Shown here: positions 1 to 5,308 of the stretch, piece by piece
How the letters are laid out: every line of letters starts with the position of its first letter
How positions within the stretch are numbered: the first letter of the stretch is position 1
NCBI GenBank assembly: GCA_937997355.1
Contig: CALKTZ010000085.1
Coordinates: forward strand, 1-5,586
DNA length: 5,586 nucleotides
Direction: 5' to 3'
Source of the DNA: an uncultured Planctomycetales bacterium
GTDB lineage: Bacteria > Planctomycetota > Planctomycetia > Isosphaerales > Isosphaeraceae
Program-made: the position numbers and the translations under genes
Notes under the pieces: generated by a model
The model's input: only the letters and a program-made list of their open reading frames with translations
Databases searched by the model: none
Told to the model about the DNA's origin: nothing

Positions 1-587
1 AATCGTTCGAGCGGGAGCCCCGCCGCCTGGGCGGTCGACCAGATCGGCACCATGCTGTCCCCATGCTCGCCCAGGATCAGCGCGGTCACCTGGGTCGGCG
101 GCAGCTTGATCGACTCGGCGATCAGGCTCCGGAACCGGGCGGTGTCGAGCTGAGTTCCCAGCCCGATTACCCGGCTCGACGGGATGCCGAGCTGCTGAAC
201 GGCCAGGTAGGTGAGGACGTCGACCGGGTTCGAGACGACCAGGATGGTCGCATCCTGCTTGAGCCCGACGCCTTTCACTTGCCCCAGGATGTTCAGGAAC
301 AGCTCGACGTTGCGATTGATCAGATCGAGGCGGCTCTCGTCCGGCTTCCGCCGCAGGCCGGCGGTGATCATGACGAGGTCGCTCTCGGGGATCGCCTCAT
401 AACCGACCGCGCGGATGCGCTGATCGGCCATCAGCGACGCCCCGTGGAGCAGGTCGAGCGCCTGCCCCTTGCAGAGATCGGCGTTGAGGTCGATCAGGTC
501 AATCTGGCTGACGATCTTGGCGCACTGGAGGGCGAACGCGGCACACGACCCGACCAGGCCACCGCCGCCGATGATGCTGACCTTCAT
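1..587 (-). CDS. L-lactate/malate dehydrogenase family protein, 3' part missing
   Basis: NAD-dependent 2-hydroxyacid dehydrogenase of the LDH/MDH family. In this operon the expected role is oxidation of lactate to pyruvate outside the shell. I translated it by hand: 195 residues are visible from an ATG at 587 to the left edge, about 60% of the usual 310, with no stop. The N-terminus is a Rossmann fold with a glycine-rich loop (IIGGGGLVGS, residues 5-14) and an acidic NAD-ribose end of strand 2 (IDLIDLN, 29-35). The active-site loop is AGLRRKPDESR (76-86). SNPVDV (119-124) holds the conserved Asn, LDTARFR (147-153) holds the Asp-Arg pair, and GEHGDS (173-178) holds the catalytic His175. GAGGA at 592-596 lies 4 nt before the start. 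It is the last visible gene, 59 nt after the aldolase. Arg80 sits where lactate dehydrogenases have Gln102 and malate dehydrogenases have Arg, so the substrate is uncertain. No N-terminal encapsulation peptide is seen; the C-terminus is outside. Confidence 0.93.
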   Translation of the reverse strand, partial: MKVSIIGGGGLVGSCAAFALQCAKIVSQIDLIDLNADLCKGQALDLLHGASLMADQRIRAVGYEAIPESDLVMITAGLRRKPDESRLDLINRNVELFLNILGQVKGVGLKQDATILVVSNPVDVLTYLAVQQLGIPSSRVIGLGTQLDTARFRSLIAESIKLPPTQVTALILGEHGDSMVPIWSTAQAAGLPLER

Positions 588-646
588 GGAATCCTCGCTT
601 CGTCTCGTTCTGATCTTGGTTCAATCGCCTGGGATGGTGTCCGGAA

Positions 647-1591
647 TCAGCGGCCCGCCCCGCCGAGCGCCCGCATGACCTGGTCGGTGATCGTCTGCAC
701 GAGGGCCTCGACGTCGAGCTCGCCCGTCTTCGCCTGGCCGTTGCTCGATGGCGCGGCGTTGTAGCGGGGAGCGGCCGAACCGTTCGAGGACGTGGCCGGC
801 GGCGAGATCCGCGACTCGATCGGGATCTGGACCGGGGCCTGCTCCATCAGCTTGGGATGCACGTAGACCTTGGGCTCGGGGCTGAATTCTCCGTAACCCT
901 CGCGGAACAGGTTGTTGCCGCAGAGGTCGCAATTCTCCAGGCCGAGGCGGAGCCGGGGGTCTGGGATGTTCAGGTTGGGCTTGAGCTTGATCAGCTCGGC
1001 GGCCTTCTCGTCCGGATAGTAGTGGACCCGGCCGAGCTGCTTCGCGAGGAGCAAGATCCGGCAATAGGCGTCGATGATCTCGGTCTTGAAGTAGGCATCT
1101 TCGAGGTCGGTGCCGTAGGTGACCGTCCCGTGATTGGCGAGCAGGATCGTCTCGGTGTCCTTCACATAAGGCAACACCGTGTCGGCGAATTTCTGGCCGC
1201 CCGGCGTCTCATACGGGGCGATGGCCACTTCGCCGAGGAACACCTCGATTTCCGGCAGCACGCACTTCGGGATCGGCTCCTGCGCGACGGCGAACGCCGT
1301 GGCATGAGGGGGATGGCAGTGGACGACCGAGCGGACATCGGGCCGGGCCTTCATGATCGTGAGGTGGAGCAGCATCTCGCTCGACCGCTTGCGCTGCCCC
1401 GAGATCTGCTTCCCTTCCATGTCGATGATGCAGAGATCATCGGGCTTCATGAAGCCCTTGGAGATGCGGGTCGGCGTGCAGAGGACGCGATCTTCCGAAA
1501 TCCGGAAGCCCTTGTTGTAAACGCGCCGGCCGATCTCGCACATCTGCTCCCGCAGCTTCCACTCGTTGAGGACCGTTCCGTTGCCGATCAT
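647..1591 (-). CDS. Class II aldolase (fuculose/rhamnulose-1-phosphate type) with C-terminal BMC encapsulation peptide
   Basis: Zn-dependent class II aldolase/adducin-family protein, 314 aa, expected to cleave L-fuculose- or L-rhamnulose-1-phosphate to dihydroxyacetone phosphate and L-lactaldehyde. It is the likely counterpart of the P. limnophila PVM aldolase (PvmN, as I recall the name). Visible against E. coli FucA: catalytic Glu72 in RSSEMLLH (69-76), zinc ligands His91 and His93 in VVHCHPPH, and third zinc ligand His154 in LLANHGT. Residues 221-224 form a lone CDLC. From about 262 to 288 there is a Ser/Pro/Asn/Ala-rich linker with SSNG twice, then an amphipathic helix (291-309, DVEALVQTITDQVMRALG) typical of BMC encapsulation peptides. 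Oddity: after NKGF (26-29) the chain goes directly to RISED. About ten residues that in FucA contain Thr26, Gly28 and Asn29 of the phosphate-binding loop are absent, although the frame is kept. The ATG at 1591 is backed by GGAGGA 9 nt upstream. Confidence 0.93.
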   Translation of the reverse strand: MIGNGTVLNEWKLREQMCEIGRRVYNKGFRISEDRVLCTPTRISKGFMKPDDLCIIDMEGKQISGQRKRSSEMLLHLTIMKARPDVRSVVHCHPPHATAFAVAQEPIPKCVLPEIEVFLGEVAIAPYETPGGQKFADTVLPYVKDTETILLANHGTVTYGTDLEDAYFKTEIIDAYCRILLLAKQLGRVHYYPDEKAAELIKLKPNLNIPDPRLRLGLENCDLCGNNLFREGYGEFSPEPKVYVHPKLMEQAPVQIPIESRISPPATSSNGSAAPRYNAAPSSNGQAKTGELDVEALVQTITDQVMRALGGAGR

Positions 1592-1600
1592 GTCTTCTCT

Positions 1601-1606
1601 TCCTCC
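1601..1606 (-). promoter_or_regulatory. Strong ribosome binding site of the aldolase gene
   Basis: GGAGGA on the minus strand, 9 nt before the ATG at 1591. It is the closest match to the anti-Shine-Dalgarno sequence in the window and fixes the aldolase start. The last base of the hairpin at 1606-1622 touches it. Confidence 0.8.
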
Positions 1607-1622
1607 GGCTCATTCCGAGCCG
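1606..1622 (-). other. Small intercistronic hairpin before the aldolase
   Basis: On the minus strand CGGCTC-GGAAT-GAGCCG forms a perfect 6-bp stem with a 5-nt loop. It lies in the 79-nt gap between the third BMC-P gene and the aldolase and abuts the ribosome site. No U-run follows, so it is not a Rho-independent terminator. Possible roles are mRNA stabilisation, processing, or keeping the ribosome site open. The function is an inference. Confidence 0.45.
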
Positions 1623-1670
1623 TCTCGTGTTTACCGTTCGTCTGTTCGTATCGCTATCTTCTTGATTGAT

Positions 1671-1949
1671 TCAGAGTGCCAGCCGATCGATCAGGCAGGC
1701 GCAGTAGGCGTCGACGGGCGTCTTCGTCTTGCCGAAGGGATTGGCGGCCTCTCGGCCTTCGCTCAGCGCGATCAGGCTCCCCGGCCCGGCCCCCAGGTTG
1801 TCATAGACGATGACTTCCTCCCCTCGGTTGGACGATCCTTCGAGCAAGGCATCGGCCGGCATGGGCAAGGAGATCAGGAAACGGCCGCCGCGCAAGGCCG
1901 GATGGAGTTTGGACATCGTCACTCGACCAATCACCTCGGCGATCCGCAT
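1671..1949 (-). CDS. BMC-P shell vertex protein no. 3 (EutN/CcmL family)
   Basis: Predicted pentameric shell protein that caps vertices of the microcompartment, 92 aa, usual size for the family. It begins with the typical first strand MRIAEVIGRV, has the glycine turn YDNLGAGPGS (residues 49-58), and ends with the strand TPVDAYCACLIDRL (77-90), matching the P(V/I)DA...xxID ending of EutN/CcmL proteins. The start is chosen at ATG 1949, not at an in-frame GTG at 1964. The family starts at this Met, AGGGGA lies 5 nt upstream, and the GTG would place the ribosome site inside the coding region. The gene begins 11 nt after BMC-P no. 2. It diverges strongly from the other two BMC-P proteins, including an insertion-like stretch PADALLEGSSNRGEE (31-45), so it is not a recent duplicate. 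Confidence 0.9.
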   Translation of the reverse strand: MRIAEVIGRVTMSKLHPALRGGRFLISLPMPADALLEGSSNRGEEVIVYDNLGAGPGSLIALSEGREAANPFGKTKTPVDAYCACLIDRLAL

Positions 1950-1954
1950 TGCAA

Positions 1955-1960
1955 TCCCCT
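1955..1960 (-). promoter_or_regulatory. Ribosome binding site deciding the start of BMC-P no. 3
   Basis: AGGGGA on the minus strand, 5 nt before the ATG at 1949, in the 11-nt gap after BMC-P no. 2. It argues against the upstream in-frame GTG at 1964, whose coding sequence would contain this site. Confidence 0.65.
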
Positions 1961-2218
1961 TCACGATTCATCCGGCAGGGCCATCACGCTCCAGCGTCCC
2001 GGCGTCTTGCGGCCGATCATCTCCTGGAGGATCTGGCCGTCGTTGGTGAGCAGGACCCGGTCCCCCCGCCCCGCCCCCATCCGATCGATGGCCAGCACGG
2101 GCTCGCCGTCCGGACGTCCGTTGACCCCTTCAAGCTGCACCACGAGGATGCGTTCCCCCTGGAACGACTCGTGCTTCACCGTCGAGGTCATGGTTCCCAA
2201 CACACGGCCGATCTGCAT
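1961..2218 (-). CDS. BMC-P shell vertex protein no. 2 (EutN/CcmL family)
   Basis: Predicted pentameric vertex protein of the shell, 85 aa, slightly short for the family. The N-terminal strand MQIGRVLGTMTSTVKHESF closely follows the CcmL/EutN pattern (MxIxxVxGxxxST.K...). GERILVVQLEG (21-31) is the second strand and AIDRMGAGRGDRVLLTND (43-60) is the conserved glycine turn and following strand. The usual PVDAAVVAIID ending is replaced by GRKTPGRWSVMALPDES, so the last strand is short and lacks the Pro-Val/Ile-Asp-Ala motif. The ATG at 2218 follows the aldehyde dehydrogenase stop by 37 nt; GGTGG about 10 nt upstream is the only ribosome-site candidate and is weak. The gene is followed 11 nt later by BMC-P no. 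3. Confidence 0.9.
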   Translation of the reverse strand: MQIGRVLGTMTSTVKHESFQGERILVVQLEGVNGRPDGEPVLAIDRMGAGRGDRVLLTNDGQILQEMIGRKTPGRWSVMALPDES

Positions 2219-2255
2219 GCTCTCGCACCACCTACGGAAAACCGTCGCTCCGGGA

Positions 2256-3674
2256 TCAGACGAACCGCATACTGCCGATGACCGCCGAGCGTCGCTGCCG
2301 GGTGAAGGTGAGCGGGGTCGTCACCCCTTCGCCGGTCGGACCCGCGATCGAGAACGAGGTGGTCCCTTCCCCGCCGATCCCCAGCCCGGCGGCGCTCGGG
2401 CCGTTGACCACGAAGATCGTGCAATCCATGGCCTTGCCCATCTTCGACATCACCGAGGTGTCTCGGGAGTGGAGGAGGGCGGTATGGCCGTAGCCGTGTT
2501 CGCTCTCCTTGGCGAGTGCGATGGCCGTGTCGACATTCGGCACCCGGACGAACGGGATGAACGGCATCATCTGCTCGTGCTGGACGAAGGGATGGTCGGC
2601 CCCGGTTTCGCCGAACAGGATCTGGAACTCGGCGGGGACCTGAGCCCCGGCGTATCGGCCGAGGACCGCCGGATCTTGGCCGACGAGGTCCTTGTTCACG
2701 TGCAGCTCGCCGTCACTCCCCTTCTTGAACGCCTCGCGGGTGAGGGCGTCGATCTGGGAGGCGCTCAGGCGATAACCCCCGCGGTTCGCGACCGCTTCCA
2801 TGAGCGGATCGAAGATTTCCGAGACGGCGAAGACCTGCTTCTCGCCGATGCAGAGGAGATTGTTGTCGAACGAGGCCCCGGCGATGACCGACCGCGCGGC
2901 CGTGTCGAGGCAGGCGGTGGCGTCGACGACGACCGGCGGATTGCCCGGCCCCGCGACGATCGCGCGTCGCTTGCTGCCGAGCGCGGCACGGGCGACCGCC
3001 GGGCCGCCGGTCACGACCAGCAGCCGGACCGTCCGATTATTGAACAGGCCGTTCGCCGATTCGAGGGTCGGCGGGTGGATGATCGTGAGCAAGTCTCCGA
3101 TGCCGATCGCCGCGCGGATCGCCCGGTTGAACCGGCGCACCCCCTCGGCCGCGATGTTCATCCCGGACGGGTGGGCGTTGAAGACGACCGTATTCCCCGA
3201 GGCCAGCATGTTGATGGCGTTGCCGGCCAGGGTCGGCAGGCTGTGCGTGACGGGGGTGATCGCGCCGATGACGCCGAACGGGGCGTAATCGGTGAGGCTG
3301 AGCCCCTTGTCCCCCGCCGCGACATCGGACTTGAGATATTCGGTGCCGGGGATCAGCGGGATCGTGTCGCGCAGCTTGGCGATCTTGTGATCGACGCGGC
3401 CGATCCTGGTCTCTTCCATCTCGCGACGGCCGAGTTCGTCGGCCTGCTCGACGCAGATCTTCCGGATGCACGCCACGGCCTTGGCGCGGTCCTCGATGGG
3501 CCGGGTGCGGAAGGCCTGGAAGGCCGCGTCGGCCGCCGCCACGGCGTCGTCCACGCTCCCGTAGACGCCGTCGCTCCCCGCGGACGACCGGCCGTTGCTC
3601 AGGGCGGCCCCGTTCCCCATCTGGGAGAGGACTTCCTGGATCACGTTGCGGATGATGTCTTCAGTCATTTGCAT
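2256..3674 (-). CDS. CoA-acylating aldehyde dehydrogenase with N-terminal encapsulation peptide (PduP/EutE family)
   Basis: Core BMC enzyme, 472 aa (PduP is about 464), that oxidises an aldehyde to its acyl-CoA with NAD+ and CoA; here the expected substrate is L-lactaldehyde. Residues 3-19 (MTEDIIRNVIQEVLSQM) form an amphipathic helix like the PduP encapsulation peptide, followed by a Gly/Ser/Asn/Ala linker (20-37) and then the dehydrogenase domain. Visible motifs: APFGVIGAITPVTHS (131-145), GNPPVVVD (244-251), the catalytic site FDNNLLCIGEK with Cys275, HEQMMPFIPFV (366-376), NGPSAAGLGIGGEG (424-437) and the C-terminal GPTGEGVTTPLTFTRQRR (445-462) shared with PduP/EutE. It appears complete with no missing motif. 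The start at ATG 3674 keeps the whole helix; a second ATG two codons later (3668) would do the same. Only a weak GGA lies upstream. The gene sits between BMC-P no. 1 (42 nt) and BMC-P no. 2 (37 nt). Confidence 0.96.
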   Translation of the reverse strand: MQMTEDIIRNVIQEVLSQMGNGAALSNGRSSAGSDGVYGSVDDAVAAADAAFQAFRTRPIEDRAKAVACIRKICVEQADELGRREMEETRIGRVDHKIAKLRDTIPLIPGTEYLKSDVAAGDKGLSLTDYAPFGVIGAITPVTHSLPTLAGNAINMLASGNTVVFNAHPSGMNIAAEGVRRFNRAIRAAIGIGDLLTIIHPPTLESANGLFNNRTVRLLVVTGGPAVARAALGSKRRAIVAGPGNPPVVVDATACLDTAARSVIAGASFDNNLLCIGEKQVFAVSEIFDPLMEAVANRGGYRLSASQIDALTREAFKKGSDGELHVNKDLVGQDPAVLGRYAGAQVPAEFQILFGETGADHPFVQHEQMMPFIPFVRVPNVDTAIALAKESEHGYGHTALLHSRDTSVMSKMGKAMDCTIFVVNGPSAAGLGIGGEGTTSFSIAGPTGEGVTTPLTFTRQRRSAVIGSMRFV

Positions 3675-3716
3675 GATTGGATCCAGCTATACCAACGGAT
3701 TGATTTCGTAAATCGA

Positions 3717-4034
3717 TCATTCGCCATTGCGGGTCGAGAAAATCACCTTCCCCTCGACGTCCACCGTGTCCACGAGCCCGATGACCACCGCATCGATCGG
3801 GAGTTTCTCGGTCTCCGGGGTCAGCCTCGCGCTCGACCCCTGGCAGATGAGCACCATCTCGTCGATCCCCGCCCCCAGGGCGTCGACGACGACGAAGGTC
3901 CGGCCGGTGGGGACCAGGCGGTCGCGGCCCTTGTCGTCGACCCGGTAGGGCTCGACGATCAGGAGCTTGTGCCCCGTCATCGACGCGACCTTCTGGGTCG
4001 CGATCACACTGCCTGTCACTCGGGCCAGGAACAT
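3717..4034 (-). CDS. BMC-P shell vertex protein no. 1 (EutN/CcmL family)
   Basis: Predicted pentameric shell protein of the microcompartment, 105 aa. It is the most canonical of the three BMC-P proteins here. The first strand is MFLARVTGSVIATQKVASM, followed by GHKLLIVEPYRVD (21-33), the glycine turn VVVDALGAGIDEMVLICQGS (48-67), and the classical ending KLPIDAVVIGLVDTVDVEGK (77-96). The middle holds a charged insertion, DDKGRDRLVPTGR (33-45), common in the family. The ATG at 4034 has GAGGA at 4045-4049, 10 nt upstream. A strong hairpin lies directly in front of that ribosome site, in the 65-nt gap after the kinase gene. Two further BMC-P genes lie downstream, a count seen in PVM loci. Confidence 0.95.
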   Translation of the reverse strand: MFLARVTGSVIATQKVASMTGHKLLIVEPYRVDDKGRDRLVPTGRTFVVVDALGAGIDEMVLICQGSSARLTPETEKLPIDAVVIGLVDTVDVEGKVIFSTRNGE

Positions 4035-4044
4035 TTCGGCAAAG

Positions 4045-4049
4045 TCCTC
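4045..4049 (-). promoter_or_regulatory. Ribosome binding site of BMC-P no. 1
   Basis: GAGGA on the minus strand, 10 nt before the ATG at 4034. It follows the base of the hairpin at 4055-4075 by five bases, so translation of the shell gene may depend on how that hairpin folds or is processed. Confidence 0.55.
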
Positions 4050-4054
4050 AGGAA

Positions 4055-4088
4055 CGCCCGCCGCCTCGGCGGGCGCGATCAGCGATCG
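4055..4088 (-). other. Intercistronic GC-rich hairpin, with a second small one, between kinase and BMC-P genes
   Basis: Positions 4055-4075 read as a perfect 8-bp stem CGCCCGCC/GGCGGGCG around a 5-nt loop. Immediately beside it, 4076-4088 contains a second inverted repeat CGATC-AGC-GATCG. Together they fill about half of the 65-nt gap, the second largest in the window. There is no U-run downstream on the minus strand, so a simple terminator is unlikely. A partial attenuator or an RNA-processing/stability element that sets shell-to-kinase ratios is possible, but this is inference. Confidence 0.5.
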
Positions 4089-4099
4089 GGCGAATCGGA

Positions 4100-5308
4100 T
4101 CAGTCGGTCGACTTCTTGCCCGACTCCAACAAGGTCCGCGACTGTCGGGCGACCACGATCTCTTCATTGGTCGGCACGGTCCAGACCTGAACCCGCGAAG
4201 CGGAGCTGGAGACTCGGCGCTCGGCCGGGCCGGATGAATTCAGCGCCGGATCGAGCTCGATCCCGAACCAGCCCAGGTCCCGGCAAACGCCCGACCGGAT
4301 CAACGTGGAGTTCTCGCCGATCCCCCCCGTGAAGACGATCGCATCGGCACCGCCCAGCTCCACCAGGTAGGCCCCGAGGTAGTGGCGGATCGACGCGATG
4401 AACACGTCGATGGCCAGCTTCGCCTGGGCGTTGCCGGCGGTCGCGGCGGCCTCGATATCGCGGAGGTCGCGCCCCGCCTCGCTCACCCCTTCCAGCCCCG
4501 AGCGGTTCGCCAGGATGTCGAGCACTTCGGTCAGGTCCTTCCCGGTCTCGCGGAGGATGACGGGGAGCGAGAAGACGTCGAAGTCGCCGACTCGGTTGTT
4601 GTGCGGGAGCCCCGATTGTGGGCTCATTCCGAGGCTGCACGCCACCGACTTGCCATTTCGGATGGCGGCGAGCGAGGAGCTTCCCCCGAGGTGGCAGGAG
4701 ATGATCTTGATCTCCTTGCTCCCGAGCAATTCGGGCATGCGCCAGGAGATGTAGCGATGGCTGGCCCCGTGAAAGCCCCAGCGGCGGACGCCGAAATCGG
4801 TCGCCCACTGGTTGGGGATCGCGTAGCGCTGGTTGGCCTCGGGAATCGAGCGATGAAACCCGGTCTCGAACGCCGCCACCAGCGGGAGGGACGGGAACCG
4901 CGAACGCAGCATGCGCATCGCCCCGGTATACGGGGGGTTGTGCGCGGGGGCGACGTCGGCGAACGCTTCCATCGCCTCCAGAACCGGTTCGTCGACCAGA
5001 TGGACGCCGGTCAGGTTCTTGGCGTGGACCGCCTTGAACCCGATCGCCGTGACCTCGGACGGGTCCGCCAGCACGCCGATCTCCGGGTCCGTCAGTTGGT
5101 CCAGGCAGAGCTGGACGGCGTCGCCATGATCGGCGATCGGACGCACCATCTCACGGTCCCCGCGAGGAGACTTGATCGTGACCTTGGCGTTGTCCGAGCC
5201 GATCCGTTCGATCGCCCCGCGCGCCAGGACCGGCTCGGCCGGGTCTCCCAGGTCGAAGAGGCGATATTTGAAGCTGGTCGACCCCAGGTTCGCGACGAGG
5301 ACTTTCAC
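4100..5308 (-). CDS. ackA: Divergent acetate/propionate kinase family protein
   Basis: Acyl-phosphate:ADP phosphotransferase of the ASKHA fold, 402 aa, full family length; here it probably makes ATP from lactyl- or acetyl-phosphate. Family marks: NLGSTSFKY (7-15; Asn7, Ser10, Ser12, Lys14), APAHNPP (120-126; His123), RRWGFHGASHRYIS (175-188; His180), SCHLGGSSS (204-212), NRVGDFD (238-244; Arg239), VFTGGIGENS (325-334) and VPTNEEIVVA (378-387; Glu383). Oddities by alignment to the Methanosarcina thermophila enzyme: Arg91 is Lys92, catalytic Asp148 is Glu148 (FETGFH for FDTAFH), Asn211 is Gly209, and acetate-pocket Leu122 is Ala122. The TPLEGL loop is SPQSGL. It begins with GTG at 5308, overlapping the BMC-H stop by 4 nt (GTGA), with GGGGGA upstream, so it is probably translationally coupled. 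It could instead be a specialised lactate/propionate kinase. Confidence 0.94.
   Translation of the reverse strand: MKVLVANLGSTSFKYRLFDLGDPAEPVLARGAIERIGSDNAKVTIKSPRGDREMVRPIADHGDAVQLCLDQLTDPEIGVLADPSEVTAIGFKAVHAKNLTGVHLVDEPVLEAMEAFADVAPAHNPPYTGAMRMLRSRFPSLPLVAAFETGFHRSIPEANQRYAIPNQWATDFGVRRWGFHGASHRYISWRMPELLGSKEIKIISCHLGGSSSLAAIRNGKSVACSLGMSPQSGLPHNNRVGDFDVFSLPVILRETGKDLTEVLDILANRSGLEGVSEAGRDLRDIEAAATAGNAQAKLAIDVFIASIRHYLGAYLVELGGADAIVFTGGIGENSTLIRSGVCRDLGWFGIELDPALNSSGPAERRVSSSASRVQVWTVPTNEEIVVARQSRTLLESGKKSTD

Noticed and set aside
63..764. Plus-strand open frame of 233 codons
   Set aside because: It lies opposite the LDH/MDH gene and the aldolase end, both supported by catalytic motifs, and has no family resemblance.
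621..1064. Minus-strand open frame of 147 codons inside the aldolase gene
   Set aside because: It is a shifted frame of the aldolase, rich in Arg/Pro/Gly, without a ribosome site or domain.
1442..1457. Perfect 16-bp palindrome GGGCTTCATGAAGCCC
   Set aside because: It encodes the conserved KGFMKP segment of the aldolase, so the symmetry is probably a by-product of coding. No operator role is supported within a gene.
1671..1964. BMC-P no. 3 starting at GTG 1964 (97 aa)
   Set aside because: The first residues, VKGIA, do not fit the family N-terminus, and the AGGGGA ribosome site for ATG 1949 lies within them.
3702..3714. AT-rich 5-bp hairpin GATTT-CGT-AAATC between BMC-P no. 1 and the aldehyde dehydrogenase
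   Set aside because: Short and weak; expected by chance in a 42-nt gap.
4055..4075. Rho-independent terminator after the kinase gene
   Set aside because: The stem is strong, but the minus-strand continuation (TTCCTGAGGAC) has no U-run, and the next operon gene begins about 20 nt later.
1566..4190. An 874-codon open frame on the plus strand opposite five genes
   Set aside because: It is the mirror of high-GC coding sequence. The antisense genes have clear family motifs, and this frame reads as low-complexity Asp/Arg/Gly-rich sequence with no recognisable domain.
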